Shown here piece after piece: positions 45,585 to 55,033 of a stretch of DNA of 64,000 bases; position 1 is the first letter of the stretch; each line of letters opens with the position of its first letter. Location: NCBI RefSeq assembly GCF_028747985.1, contig NZ_CP118108.1, positions 317,001 through 381,000 on the forward strand. Direction: 5' to 3'. Source of the DNA: Paenibacillus urinalis. Lineage in GTDB: Bacteria > Bacillota > Bacilli > Paenibacillales > Paenibacillaceae. Under the pieces are notes generated by a model. The model was not told the DNA's origin and made no database searches. It worked only from the letters and a program-made list of their open reading frames with translations. The translations under genes and the position numbers were made by a program.

Positions 45585-46406
45585 TTACTTCGTGTTCGGC
45601 GGATAAGAGCCGGCATTCACCGGCTGTTTACGTCTTTCCTCCCGCATCCATTCGGATATTTCACGCTTCAAGCGGAGAAATTGAGGGTCCTCTGTCAGCA
45701 CTTCCTGTCTTGGTCGGACAAATGGGACCTTCACCTCATGGAGTACGGTGGCCGGGCGATTCGAAAATACATAGATCCGATCTGACAGCAGAAGCGCTTC
45801 TTCAATATTATGCGTAATGAATAGCACCGAACGCTTCGATTGCTCCCATATCCCGAGCAGCCACTCCTGCATCTCGCTTCTCGTCAGTGCATCGAGCGCA
45901 CTGAACGGCTCATCGAGCAGCATAAGCTCCTGTGGACTTAAGAGTGCGCGCAAAAAGGCAGCCCGCTGCTGCATTCCGCCTGACAGCTTGTGTGGATACA
46001 TATCTTCAAAGCCGCTCAGACCAGCCTTAGCCATCCATTGCTGCGTGGATCGTGCATCATCTGCTCCTTGCCTGCTGCGGAACTTAGCAGGAGCAACCTC
46101 GCTGCCGAGCTTGATGTTATCCGCGATTGTCCGCCATGGGAGCAGGGCTGGCTGCTGTGGCATATAGCTGATATTGCCACGAGTTCCTGTTACCACTTCT
46201 CCGTCCAAGCGGATTGTTCCTGCATCAGGCTGAATAAGTCCGCCAATGATTTGAAATAAAGAGCTCTTTCCGCTGCCCGAGGGTCCGATAATCGAGACGA
46301 ATTCACCCTGGCCAACCGTAAGTGATATGTGATCAAGGACATGAAGCTGCTGCTTTTTCTGACGAAATGATAAGCGGATGTCTGACACTTCTAATAAAGG
46401 ATGCAT
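45585..46406 (-). CDS. thiZ: Thiamine-precursor ABC transporter ATP-binding protein (ThiZ-like)
   Basis: 273 residues. Walker [18 protein letters not shown]-loop YMPQQPALLPWRTIADNI, signature LSGGMQQRAAFLRALLSP, Walker B LMLLDEPFSALDALTR, switch FITHNIEEAL: the nitrate/taurine/pyrimidine-precursor (SsuB/TauB-like) ATPase type. The ATG at 46406 lies eight bases after AGGAGG. It works with the permease and the NMT1-like binding protein upstream under the TPP riboswitch. Confidence 0.88.
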   Translation of the reverse strand: MHPLLEVSDIRLSFRQKKQQLHVLDHISLTVGQGEFVSIIGPSGSGKSSLFQIIGGLIQPDAGTIRLDGEVVTGTRGNISYMPQQPALLPWRTIADNIKLGSEVAPAKFRSRQGADDARSTQQWMAKAGLSGFEDMYPHKLSGGMQQRAAFLRALLSPQELMLLDEPFSALDALTRSEMQEWLLGIWEQSKRSVLFITHNIEEALLLSDRIYVFSNRPATVLHEVKVPFVRPRQEVLTEDPQFLRLKREISEWMREERRKQPVNAGSYPPNTK

Positions 46407-46456
46407 TAGGATATCCTCCTTTCGTAATTGGATAAGATTCATCGACTCAAACCGTC

Positions 46457-47230
46457 TTATGAACCCGATTTTCTATGATCATCTGTCTTATAGCGGACGA
46501 GCGCTCTCTCCAGCATAGCGATGATGGCGAAGAGGAGCAGGCTCAAGAGAACGATGATAGCCATGGCGACGAATACCCGATCTGTCCGATAGGCCGATTT
46601 TTGCAGCATCATATAATAGCCGATGCCCTTGTCTGTCCCGATCCATTCGGCAATGACTGCGCCCATGACGCTGTAGGTTGCTGCGATCTTGAGACCTGAG
46701 AAGATGGATGGGAGCGCGTGTGGCACCTCCAGCTTGCGGAAGATTTGCCCCTTGCTGGCCCCGGCCATTCTCATGTAGCTCAGCATCGCGCGGTCCGTTT
46801 GCATCAGTCCGTCCATAGCAGATACTGCGATCGGAAAGAAGCAGACCAGTGTAATAACGATGATCTTGGGCAGCAGACCGAATCCGAACCAGATCATCAG
46901 AAGCGGTGCGAGTGCAATCGTAGGTATATTCTGGCTAAGAATGAGCAATGGATACAGGGCCGTTTTCATAAATGGAACTAGATGCAGCACCATGGCTGTC
47001 AGAAGACCGATCGCAGCGCCGATGCCGAAGCCGAGCAGAGTAAGCTGTACAGTCGCCCAAGTATGTTCAGTAAGACTTGCAGCTTGTGCAGCTGCTTCAC
47101 GGGTAATATCAACAGGACTTGGCAGAATCCACTTCTCAATGTGAAAAAGCGGCACGGCTATTTGCCATACCGCCAAAAAGAGGATGACCGCCGCAACAGG
47201 CGGCAGCACACTTCTTACAACACGCTTCAT
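46457..47230 (-). CDS. thiX: Thiamine-precursor ABC transporter permease (ThiX-like)
   Basis: 257 residues, about six membrane segments. SsuC/TauC-type permease with EAA loop LSYMRMAGASKGQIFRKLEVPHALPSIFSGLKIA near residues 155-187. It overlaps the preceding small thiamine-binding gene by four bases, showing tight co-translation. The arrangement matches the ThiXYZ importer of formylaminopyrimidine in other Bacillales. Confidence 0.88.
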   Translation of the reverse strand: MKRVVRSVLPPVAAVILFLAVWQIAVPLFHIEKWILPSPVDITREAAAQAASLTEHTWATVQLTLLGFGIGAAIGLLTAMVLHLVPFMKTALYPLLILSQNIPTIALAPLLMIWFGFGLLPKIIVITLVCFFPIAVSAMDGLMQTDRAMLSYMRMAGASKGQIFRKLEVPHALPSIFSGLKIAATYSVMGAVIAEWIGTDKGIGYYMMLQKSAYRTDRVFVAMAIIVLLSLLLFAIIAMLERALVRYKTDDHRKSGS

Positions 47231-47520
47231 GATGGATACTTCTCCGTTAGTCCTTCCATGCTGATTCCGCTTGGGTAATGGGCAATCTTGATTTGTGAAA
47301 TAATGCTCGGGCTGCCAGCCTCGATGAGTACCTCATGAACTCTCTGCACAATTTGGAGCAGCTCAGGAAGCTCGCCCTCCAGCGTCGTTTCAAGGGGATG
47401 GACCTGATATTTCACCCCGGATTGCTGTATCACTTCAATGGCACGGTCTACATAAGGGATCGAATCTTCTCCATTAGGTGTCTTCGGAATGACTTGAATA
47501 CTTAGCAATGTTTGAGCCAT
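47227..47520 (-). CDS. Thiamine-binding protein of the MTH1187/YkoF-like family
   Basis: 97 residues, one ferredoxin-like domain of the DUF77/Thiamine_BP type: LLSIQVIPKTPNGEDSIPYVDRAIEVIQQSGVKYQVHPLETTLEGE, with the conserved ETTLEGE near residue 50. Family members bind thiamine or related pyrimidines as tetramers in the cytoplasm. It sits between the binding protein and permease genes of the ThiXYZ operon. The ATG at 47520 is near GGTG; the GTG 12 bases upstream is an alternative. Confidence 0.83.
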   Translation of the reverse strand: MAQTLLSIQVIPKTPNGEDSIPYVDRAIEVIQQSGVKYQVHPLETTLEGELPELLQIVQRVHEVLIEAGSPSIISQIKIAHYPSGISMEGLTEKYPS

Positions 47521-47547
47521 ATGGGTCACCAACGCTTTCTTTAGTAA

Positions 47548-48573
47548 TTATTGTTGTGGCAGAAATTCATTCGTAAAAGCTTTCTCGACATCCAGCGGCT
47601 GGTCCAGCAGCTCGTGCTGAGCCATCCAGTCGGAATAGTTCTGCCATACCTCTGCCTTTTGCTCGCCCCAGCGAGCGGCGTCATCCTGATATTTCGGACT
47701 GAGCCATTTCTGACTCTCAAGCACGAGCTCCTTGTCGAGGTCAGGCACGGCCTCGCTGAGTATCGCTGCGGCTTCCTCTGGATGATTAATTGTATATTCA
47801 TAGCCTTTGGTCGTTGCGCGCATGAAGGCTTTGACCAGCTCCGGATCCTCGTCAATGGTCGCCTCATTCGTAATAAGTACAGGTGTATAGTAATCCAGCT
47901 TCTCGGAATAGTCCTTAACGTAGAACATATCGATCGGTTCCCCGCGAAGCTCGGCTTCAATACCCGTCCAGGCGTAGAAGATCCAGGCAAAATCGATGTC
48001 TCGCTTCGTTGCGGTGAAGAAATCGGCATCCCCCATGTTTACATTGTGTACTTTGCTTACATCCGCACCTTCAAGACCCATAATTGTATCCAGAACCGCT
48101 GAGTCAATCGGGTTGCCCCATCCTCCATAGGTTTTACCCTCGAAGTCCTTCGGAGATTCAATATTGCGGTCCGCAGGAGCTGCAAAGCCGGAAGTGTTAT
48201 GCTGAATGACGGCAGCAATGGATACGATCGGCACGCCTTGTGTCCGTGCTTGGGTGACCCCTTCCTGATAGCTTACGCCAAAAGGTACCTCTCCAGAAGC
48301 GACCATCGTATCTGCACCGGCTTGACCGGGCTGAATAATCTCGACATTCAGACCTTCTTCCTTGTAGAAGCCTTGACTTACTGCAGCATATAAGCCGGTG
48401 TGATTCGTATTTGGCGTCCAGTCGAGGACGACCTTGATGTCGCGGAGGCTATCGCTCGCTGCCGGCTCCTCCGCGCCTGCACCAGATTCCTCATTCGATG
48501 TGCCGCTATTGCCGCAGGCAGTCATGATCATCATGAGTACCGCCAGAAACAGCATTCCTAACTTTTTGTACAC
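47548..48573 (-). CDS. thiY: Thiamine-precursor ABC transporter substrate-binding lipoprotein (ThiY, NMT1/THI5-like)
   Basis: 341 residues. The signal peptide ends in the lipobox MTAC, followed by a short linker. NMT1/THI5-like fold: IKVVLDWTPNTNHTGLYAAVSQGFYKEEGLNVEIIQPGQAGADTMVASGEVPFGVSYQE is the clear family opening. Near residue 145 comes FEGKTYGGWGNPIDSAV. These proteins capture N-formyl-4-amino-5-aminomethyl-2-methylpyrimidine for thiamine salvage. It is the first gene after the TPP riboswitch. Confidence 0.9.
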   Translation of the reverse strand: MYKKLGMLFLAVLMMIMTACGNSGTSNEESGAGAEEPAASDSLRDIKVVLDWTPNTNHTGLYAAVSQGFYKEEGLNVEIIQPGQAGADTMVASGEVPFGVSYQEGVTQARTQGVPIVSIAAVIQHNTSGFAAPADRNIESPKDFEGKTYGGWGNPIDSAVLDTIMGLEGADVSKVHNVNMGDADFFTATKRDIDFAWIFYAWTGIEAELRGEPIDMFYVKDYSEKLDYYTPVLITNEATIDEDPELVKAFMRATTKGYEYTINHPEEAAAILSEAVPDLDKELVLESQKWLSPKYQDDAARWGEQKAEVWQNYSDWMAQHELLDQPLDVEKAFTNEFLPQQ

Positions 48574-48710
48574 GTTTCTCTCTCCTTTTCAATTACCCCT
48601 ATTCTTGACGAAATTTCCATAATAACTCCTATAAGTTCAATTGAGGCTACCTTGATAGCCATACTGATAAGGGAGATCGGATAGAGTGCAATGGCATTCT
48701 TGCGACCATA

Positions 48711-48740
48711 ATAAAAAAAGCGTCCCGGATAAGGGACGCA
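48711..48740 (-). terminator. Riboswitch-controlled terminator
   Basis: On the - strand GCGTCCC, short loop, GGGACGC, then TTTTTTTA. It lies between the TPP aptamer and thiY and is the likely expression platform: with TPP bound, transcription stops here. A second small hairpin (CTGAC/GTCAG, about 48742-48768) lies between it and the aptamer and may take part in the switch. Confidence 0.85.
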
Positions 48741-48794
48741 TGCTGACGTAAGGGCTAAGGGCTGTCAGTAAAATAGAACAGCACACTCGAATTC

Positions 48795-48893
48795 TCTCCA
48801 TTCCTACGCTGGCATTACCCAGATCAGGTTTAAAGGGTACGTATCTAACACGCTTTCACGGATACTATCTCAGCCGGCTAACCCAGCACCCCT
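48795..48893 (-). ncRNA. TPP riboswitch (THI element)
   Basis: On the - strand the conserved parts are in order: GGGGTGCT, GGCTGAGAT, ACCCTTT, then ACCTGATCTGGGTAATGCC and AGCGTAGGAA. This matches the thiamine pyrophosphate aptamer. It controls the ThiY/thiamine-binding/ThiX/ThiZ/TatD operon. A TATAAT for its promoter lies at 48932-48937 (- strand). Confidence 0.93.
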
Positions 48894-48981
48894 TGAGGTT
48901 GAATATGAAGTTTAGGACATTTCAGAAGCTAATTATAGCCCTCCTTGGCTGGAAAGTACAGCATAATCAAGAATAAAATCA

Positions 48982-49010
48982 TTGTCATATGGAAATGTCT
49001 AAATTATAAT
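48982..49010 (+). promoter_or_regulatory. serS promoter
   Basis: -35 TTGTCA (48982-48987), 17-base spacer, -10 TATAAT (49005-49010). It drives the T-box leader. Confidence 0.75.
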
Positions 49011-49017
49011 ACCGTTA

Positions 49018-49252
49018 ATTGAAAACGTGAAAAAATGCCTGTGAAGAGCATCCAACTCGGAGGTATTCTCGCCAAGGGAAGGCGCTAGTCTTCCCCTAAG
49101 TTAATCGGCACCGCCCGTTATCGCGGAACCAAAGTGATTGAAGTGGAACCTAATGCTGACCGCATGAAGTCTGCTTCAATAAATTGGGTGGCACCGCGAG
49201 CATAGAGCGCTCCTCGTCCCAACGGATGAGGGCGCTCTATGTTTTTTTTCGC
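49018..49252 (+). ncRNA. T-box leader of serS
   Basis: The antiterminator contains the T-box sequence GGGTGGCACCGCG at 49189-49201. It is followed by a terminator CATAGAGCGC...GCGCTCTATG plus a T-run (about 49202-49250). Upstream lies a long structured region that fits stem I to stem III. Uncharged seryl-tRNA should stabilise the antiterminator and let serS be transcribed. I could not place the specifier codon with certainty. Confidence 0.9.
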
Positions 49253-49281
49253 TTGACCAATTTAACTTAGGGGTGACGACA

Positions 49282-50577
49282 ATGCTGGACATGAAATGGT
49301 TAAGAGAGCATGCTGCACAGGTTCAGGAAGCAGCGGATTGGAAGAAGATAGACGTATCTATAGACGAGCTGCTAACGTGTGATGATGTACGTCGTGAGCT
49401 GATGACGGAAGTGGAGAAGCTCAGGCAACAGAGAAATATGGATTCGGAGAGAATAGGGCAGTTGATGAGAGAGGGGAATCGGGAGGAGGCAGCGACTGCT
49501 CGTGAAGAAGTGCGGCAGTTGAACGGGCAGATTGAAGAAGCAGAAGCAAGGCTAGCCGAGGTGACGGACCGTTATACTGCGCTGCGGCTGCTCGTTCCGA
49601 ATATCGTATCTCCTGACACGCCCAGAGGACAGAGCGATAAGGATAATGTCATTATAAAACAGGTCGGAGAGGTCAGTGATCCTCTATTCCCGATCAAGGA
49701 CCATATGGAACTTGGAGAGCTCCATGAGCTCATTGATGCTCCGCGTGGAGTCAAGGTTGGCGGCTCGCGCAGCTACTATTTGAAGGGAGACGGCGTTCTG
49801 CTGCATCGCGCCGTTCAGCAGCTTGCGCTGGATATCGTGATGAAGCACGGCTTCGTGCCGATGGAGGTGCCAATCATGGTCCGGGAGGAGGCGCTGGAGA
49901 ACACGGGATTTTTTCCAACCGGTCGTGAACAGACTTATGAGCTTGCAGGAGAGGACAAATTCCTGATCGGTACTTCAGAGGTTCCGCTCATCTCGTATTA
50001 TGCCGGGGAAGTCATTGAAGTGGCAGCACCCGTTCGGCTTGCGGCCGTATCGACAAGCTTTCGGAGTGAAGTGGGCTCAGCAGGACGTGATGTACGCGGG
50101 CTCTATCGGGTGCATCAGTTTGCCAAAGTAGAGATGGTCGTACTGACAGAGGCTGATCCGGAGGTGTCGGAGCAGGCGCTCCAGGAAATTACAGGCTACG
50201 CAGAAGAGCTGCTGCAGGCGCTGGAGCTTCCATACCAGGTCGTGGCAGTATGCACAGGCGATATGTCACAAAAGACATATAAACAGTACGATATTGAAAC
50301 CTGGATGCCTAGCCGGGGCAGCTATGGGGAGACGCATTCCTCATCGAACCTGCATGATTTTCAGGCACGCCGCTCTAATATCCGCTATCGGGATAACGAA
50401 GGTCATTTGAGGTATTGCCATACATTGAACAACACGGCCGTGGCCTCGCCAAGAATCCTGATTCCACTTCTCGAGAATCACCAGCAGGAGGATGGCAGCA
50501 TTTATATACCGAAGGCGCTCCGCCCTTACATGGGAAATCGAGAGAGACTGGTTCCCGTCCGGCAGGATGAGAGTTAA
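49282..50577 (+). CDS. serS: Seryl-tRNA synthetase
   Basis: 431 residues. An N-terminal coiled-coil arm of about 100 residues (WLREHAAQVQEAADW, VEKLRQQRN, EEAEARLAEVTDRY) binds tRNA(Ser). The class II catalytic core follows: GSRSYYLKGDGVLL, VPIMVREEALENTGFFPTG, LIGTSEVPLISYYAGEVI, a motif 2 loop FRSEVGSAGRDVRGLYRVHQFAKVEM and motif 3 HTLNNTAVASPRILIPLLENHQ. It charges tRNA(Ser) with serine. The ATG at 49282 has GGGGTG six bases upstream. A T-box precedes it. Confidence 0.95.
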   Translation: MLDMKWLREHAAQVQEAADWKKIDVSIDELLTCDDVRRELMTEVEKLRQQRNMDSERIGQLMREGNREEAATAREEVRQLNGQIEEAEARLAEVTDRYTALRLLVPNIVSPDTPRGQSDKDNVIIKQVGEVSDPLFPIKDHMELGELHELIDAPRGVKVGGSRSYYLKGDGVLLHRAVQQLALDIVMKHGFVPMEVPIMVREEALENTGFFPTGREQTYELAGEDKFLIGTSEVPLISYYAGEVIEVAAPVRLAAVSTSFRSEVGSAGRDVRGLYRVHQFAKVEMVVLTEADPEVSEQALQEITGYAEELLQALELPYQVVAVCTGDMSQKTYKQYDIETWMPSRGSYGETHSSSNLHDFQARRSNIRYRDNEGHLRYCHTLNNTAVASPRILIPLLENHQQEDGSIYIPKALRPYMGNRERLVPVRQDES

Positions 50578-50740
50578 AGGATGTATTTGTTTATTCGGCT
50601 AAGGACCAGCTTCCTGGTAAATGAGTAAACGGTGTAAGTAGAGGTTTAGAGGTTTATTTTAGGTAACGACGGGTTCAACTTTCAGGAGCAGGGTACACTA
50701 ATAATAGAGGGTGTATTTTTGAAAGGAGACCTGAAGTGCG

Positions 50741-51157
50741 ATGAATAAAACAGATCTGGAACAACATATTATACAAGCTATTGAGGACAATCCGTATTGC
50801 TCGCTTGCAACAGTGGAAGGCGGTAAGCCGAAGGCAAGATATATGGCTGTCTATAATGACGGTCTGAGCATTTATATGGCGACCAACCGTTGTACCCACA
50901 AAGTAGAGGAGCTGGAGGATAATCCGAATGTCAGCCTGCTGCTCGGCTACGAATCAGGCGGAACGAAGGACCTGCTCGAGATCGAAGGTACTGCAGAAGT
51001 GAGCCGTAATGGTGAACTCCGTAAGCAGCTGTGGAATAACAATATGGAAAAATGGTTTACAGGACCTGATGATCCCAATTACGTTATCTTGGACATTACG
51101 CCTAAACGGATTGAGTATACAGGCAAGGGTCAGGATATGCAGGTATGGGAAGCGTAA
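50741..51157 (+). CDS. Pyridoxamine 5'-phosphate oxidase-like protein (general stress protein 26 type)
   Basis: 138 residues, split-barrel flavin-binding fold: YCSLATVEGGKPKARYMAVYNDGLSIYMATNRCTHKVEELEDNPNVSLLLGY, then IEGTAEVSRNGELRKQLW and NYVILDITPKRIEYTG. It matches the B. subtilis YdaG/GS26 group, which may bind FMN and is linked to general stress. A single gene with AAAGGAGA upstream and a terminator downstream. Confidence 0.85.
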   Translation: MNKTDLEQHIIQAIEDNPYCSLATVEGGKPKARYMAVYNDGLSIYMATNRCTHKVEELEDNPNVSLLLGYESGGTKDLLEIEGTAEVSRNGELRKQLWNNNMEKWFTGPDDPNYVILDITPKRIEYTGKGQDMQVWEA

Positions 51158-51216
51158 TTTGATGGTTTGCAGGATCAGCGGATCATCAAGCGGTGGACAT
51201 TCATACGACAATGAGA

Positions 51217-51262
51217 GAAGAGCAAGAGAGGCTTACGGAAGCTTCTTTTGCTCTTCTTTTTT
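51217..51262 (+). terminator. Rho-independent terminator
   Basis: AGAAGAGCAAGAG pairs with CTTTTGCTCTTCT around an AGGCTTACGGAAGCTT loop, then T residues. Confidence 0.82.
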
Positions 51263-51576
51263 GTATGAATGTAGTTAAGCCCTGATCAGTATAAGGACAT
51301 ATAACGTGGATACTCGACATACTTATGTCAAAATATATAACGTGTTCGTTGTAGAATAAAGTCATTTTTGTATGTGTTAAATAAAAATAAGTCAGAACGT
51401 TGTGCAGTGAACAAAAACTTCTCTCTTTAACACTTCTAAATATTGGTATAAAATATCAGTTAGCAGTATATTTCTTCCAAGGGAGGTCTTGGTGTCAGGC
51501 TTGATGACAGCATAGATTCTACATAAAGTGAGTCAGTGGCAAGAGAATGAAGGACCTAATACAGGAGGGGTACATT
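51263..51576. other. Intergenic region before the 5'-nucleotidase gene
   Basis: AT-rich 310-base stretch. TATAAA-like elements occur around 51440-51465. No clear -35/-10 pair, operator or small gene could be fixed. AGGAGG just ahead of 51577 is the ribosome site of the nucleotidase gene. Confidence 0.4.
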
Positions 51577-53829
51577 TTGAAGAAGAGGAATACATTATTG
51601 GCAGGGATGGCCACGGCAGCCCTGTTGTTTCAGCTCTTTGCCATTCCAGGACAACCGGTGTCCGCAGAGGAAGCAGCCAAGGTTAAGCTTCGTATTCTCG
51701 AAACGACAGATATTCATGCCAACCTGGTAGACTATGACTATTATACGGATAAAGCGATTGAGACCTATGGTCTGGCTAGAACAGCAACACTGATCAAGCA
51801 AGCACGCAGTGAAGCGAAGAACAGTATGCTATTTGACAACGGGGATCTTATTCAAGGCACGCCTCTGGGTGATTACGTAGCCAAGGTTAAGCCGCTGAAG
51901 GGGGATGAGGTCCATCCGGTATATAAAGCGATGAATCTGCTTGACTATGATGCGGCCACACCTGGGAATCATGAGTTCAATTATGGACTGGAATTTTTCG
52001 ATCAGGTCATGAAAGGGGCAGAGTTCCCTTATGTGAATGCTAATATTTATAAGGACGACGGCGATAAGGATGAGAGCAATGATGTGAACCATTATAAGCC
52101 GTACGAAATTATCGAGAAGAAGGTAACGGATGAGTCCGGTAAGGAGCACACGCTCAAGGTTGGGGTCATCGGTCTCGTTACTCCTCAAATTATGCAATGG
52201 GACAGTGCATACCTTACAGGTAAAGTGATCACCAAGGACATTGTCAAAACGGCAGAGAAATTCGTACCTGAGATCGAAGCTGCAGGGGCAGATCTCATCG
52301 TCGCTCTGGCACACTCGGGTTATGACGAGAATCCACCTGCAGAGATGGCAGAGAACGCGGTACTTCCGCTTAGTGAAGTGGAAGGCATTGACGCAATTCT
52401 GTTCGGACATGCCCATAAGATTTTCCCAAGTGCTGCTTTTGAAGGAATGAAGGGCATTGATCTGGAGAAAGGAACCATCAACGGAGTTGCTGCTGTTGAG
52501 CCGGGGGCATGGGGAGATAATCTTGGTGTCATTGATCTGGAGCTTGCGCAGGTGGATGGAGAATGGGAGGTAGTCAATTCGGCAGCCGTATCCCGTCCAA
52601 TCTACGATTCAGCCAATGCTAAATCGCTTGCGGCACTGGATAAAGAAATAGCGGCTGCGGTACAAGCGGAGCACGAAGCAACCGTGGAGTACGTGCGAGG
52701 TCCTGTAGGGGAAACCACCGCGCCGATCACGAGTTATTTTGCGCTGGTACAGGATGATCCATCCATTCAGATCGTAACGAATGCACAGAAATGGTATGTA
52801 GAGAACAAGCTGAAGGGCACAGAGTATGAAGGAATTCCGGTTCTGTCCGCGGGGGCTCCATTTAAGGCGGGCGGACGCATGGGTCCGGACTATTATACAG
52901 ATATCCCGTCAGGTACAATTGCAATTAAGAACGTGGCGGATTTATATGTATACCCTAATACTGTGCATGCGGTTGAGCTGACAGGAGCAGAAGTGAAGGA
53001 ATGGCTGGAATGGTCTGCAGGACAGTTCAATACCATTGATCCATCTAAGAGTGGAGAGCAGGAGCTCGTGAATGTCGACTTCCCGACATACAACTATGAT
53101 GTCATTGATGGTGTAACCTACGAGATTGATGTGACAGAGCCAGCGAAATATGACAGCAAAGGCAACATCGTGAGTGCATCTTCCAACCGGATCAAGAACC
53201 TGAAATATGAAGGCAAAGCGATCGATCCGGAGCAAAAATTTATTGTAGCGACGAATAACTATCGTGCAGGCTCCAGCAAGCTAGCGAATCCGGACGGCAA
53301 GCGTATCATCATGGCTGCTCCAGACGAGAGCCGTCAAGTCATTATTGACTATATTGCACAGAACAAGACGATTAACCCGTCCGCTGATGGAAACTGGTCC
53401 TTTACCAAAGTATCCGGCTCTCCAGAGATTATCTTCAATACCTCTCCTGCAGCCAGCAGCATTGTTACTGCCGATGCAGAGCTTAACGGAGCGATGACTT
53501 ATCTTGGTGAGAATAAGGATGGCTTCGGTAAATATTCCTTAGATTTATCCAGCGGCACAGACACGACTGCCCCAGAAGCTGAGGAACCGGAAGCAGAAGA
53601 GACGACGCCAGCGGAACCAAAACCGACAACTCCAACACCGAAGCCGGAGCCTGAGCCTGTGAAACCGGAAGCGGGCAAGGAACAGGTGTATGTCATCAAA
53701 AAAGGGGACAACCTGTACCGAATTGGTCTGAAATACGGGGTTGATTGGAATGCAATCGCCAAGGCAAATAAAATAAACAATGTACATCAGCTGCAAATAG
53801 GTCAAAAAATTATTATTCCTGCATCGTAA
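51577..53829 (+). CDS. Secreted 2',3'-cyclic-nucleotide phosphodiesterase/5'-nucleotidase with C-terminal LysM
   Basis: 750 residues from a TTG start eight bases after AGGAGG. A signal peptide ends near SAEEA. The metallophosphatase domain has LETTDIHANLVDYDYY, FDNGDLIQGTPLGDY, TPGNHEFNYGL, ALAHSGYDEN and LFGHAHKIFP, all metal ligands in place. The 5'-nucleotidase C-terminal domain follows (GAPFKAGGRMGPDYYTDI). Then comes a Pro/Glu/Thr linker of about 45 residues and one LysM domain (VYVIKKGDNLYRIGLKYGVDWNAIAKANKI) that should tie the enzyme to peptidoglycan. It breaks down outside nucleotides to release phosphate and nucleoside. Confidence 0.92.
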   Translation: MKKRNTLLAGMATAALLFQLFAIPGQPVSAEEAAKVKLRILETTDIHANLVDYDYYTDKAIETYGLARTATLIKQARSEAKNSMLFDNGDLIQGTPLGDYVAKVKPLKGDEVHPVYKAMNLLDYDAATPGNHEFNYGLEFFDQVMKGAEFPYVNANIYKDDGDKDESNDVNHYKPYEIIEKKVTDESGKEHTLKVGVIGLVTPQIMQWDSAYLTGKVITKDIVKTAEKFVPEIEAAGADLIVALAHSGYDENPPAEMAENAVLPLSEVEGIDAILFGHAHKIFPSAAFEGMKGIDLEKGTINGVAAVEPGAWGDNLGVIDLELAQVDGEWEVVNSAAVSRPIYDSANAKSLAALDKEIAAAVQAEHEATVEYVRGPVGETTAPITSYFALVQDDPSIQIVTNAQKWYVENKLKGTEYEGIPVLSAGAPFKAGGRMGPDYYTDIPSGTIAIKNVADLYVYPNTVHAVELTGAEVKEWLEWSAGQFNTIDPSKSGEQELVNVDFPTYNYDVIDGVTYEIDVTEPAKYDSKGNIVSASSNRIKNLKYEGKAIDPEQKFIVATNNYRAGSSKLANPDGKRIIMAAPDESRQVIIDYIAQNKTINPSADGNWSFTKVSGSPEIIFNTSPAASSIVTADAELNGAMTYLGENKDGFGKYSLDLSSGTDTTAPEAEEPEAEETTPAEPKPTTPTPKPEPEPVKPEAGKEQVYVIKKGDNLYRIGLKYGVDWNAIAKANKINNVHQLQIGQKIIIPAS

Positions 53830-53847
53830 GATACAGGAACGAAACTG

Positions 53848-53897
53848 AAAACCGTACCCGCAAGAGGCCAGGTGCTGGCCAGCGGGTACGGTTTTTT
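53848..53897 (+). terminator. Rho-independent terminator after the nucleotidase gene
   Basis: AACCGTACCCGC pairs with GCGGGTACGGTT around an inner GGCCAG/CTGGCC stem, then six T. Confidence 0.88.
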
Positions 53898-54129
53898 GTG
53901 CGGAAGGATTATTACGAGGCAGAGCAGTGCTTGAACGTAGATGTTGATTGTTATTTGTTGTAACATAAATCACTGATGCTTTAAGGTAAAATGAAAAAAA
54001 GATAAAATAAATTAAAACATTTTCCAGTTTTGACTGTTATTAAATATGTAGATACATAAATTATCTATAATTTAAGTTAAGGAGGGTAGCAATTTATAAA
54101 CCCAACCAATAATAAGGAGAGGATTCTCA

Positions 54130-54942
54130 ATGTTCAAGAAAAAGATCTTAGCTTTGACAGCAGCAGTTCTCTTAACCTTATCAATGTCAGTAGCCAACGC
54201 AGAGACTTTGTCTGATAGCAAAAATACTTCTAACCCTGATAGAGTCAAGAATATTTTGAAGCAAGCTGCTGAGCTTGATCAATCTGGTGCTTCGCTGGAA
54301 GAGGTTATTTCTTTTAAAGAGAGTCAAGGGTTACAAGTGCTGGATGTAAGTGAGGTTTATGTTGATCTTTATGGCAATGAAATTAACCCAAATGGTATTG
54401 GTACACTAGCCCTCGATGCTGCTTATAGAAAAATAACAAACACAATGGACTATGATCCACAGACTGGAGAATACAATATTTATGGTAAGATTGAACATAT
54501 TGCGGATTTAGGTCAAGGATGGATGCATGAACCACATCCTGCAAGTTATGATGTTGTATCTGCCGACTGGAATTCAGACCTTCTACAATATAGATCCTGG
54601 GGTCTTCTTTCTGGATCTTCCTCGAACTTTTGGCTGAATGATGCAACCCAAAGGGAAAAGGGCAGCCTTTTATTTAATCTTAAAGATAATTTTCCAGGAG
54701 GTACTTCCATACACTTCTATGTGGAGCTAAGAAAAGCGGGTTCTAAAACGGGAACTACCTCAACGCAGATAAGATATACTCATACGTATGACAAAACAGC
54801 TAAAACAACCACGTATTCAGGGAATGCATCCTATCAATGGGGTAATCCAGGACCTTCATTTGGTGTAACTTATACAGTTCTAACAACTCAGGTAGAAGCC
54901 AACTGGAGTAGATCAGGAACAACCAGTTTCTCTGTAAGATAA
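54130..54942 (+). CDS. Secreted beta-rich protein of unknown function
   Basis: 270 residues. A clear signal peptide (MFKKKILALTAAVLLTLSMSVANA) is followed by a helical segment (NPDRVKNILKQAAELDQSG). A beta-rich, aromatic and Ser/Thr-rich domain runs from about residue 95 to the end, closing with NWSRSGTTSFSVR. No cysteine in the mature part and no known motif. The gene is clearly more AT-rich than the core genes, as are the two features after it, which suggests transfer. AAGGAGAGG precedes the ATG. A toxin, bacteriocin or surface protein cannot be told apart here. Confidence 0.7.
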   Translation: MFKKKILALTAAVLLTLSMSVANAETLSDSKNTSNPDRVKNILKQAAELDQSGASLEEVISFKESQGLQVLDVSEVYVDLYGNEINPNGIGTLALDAAYRKITNTMDYDPQTGEYNIYGKIEHIADLGQGWMHEPHPASYDVVSADWNSDLLQYRSWGLLSGSSSNFWLNDATQREKGSLLFNLKDNFPGGTSIHFYVELRKAGSKTGTTSTQIRYTHTYDKTAKTTTYSGNASYQWGNPGPSFGVTYTVLTTQVEANWSRSGTTSFSVR

Positions 54943-55033
54943 AATACTTCTGTAAGAGACGAGAAGGGAATGAAATCTGAAATCTCTTCTCTTCTCATTT
55001 CTTTTAAATTATATATTTATTAAGGAGGATCAT

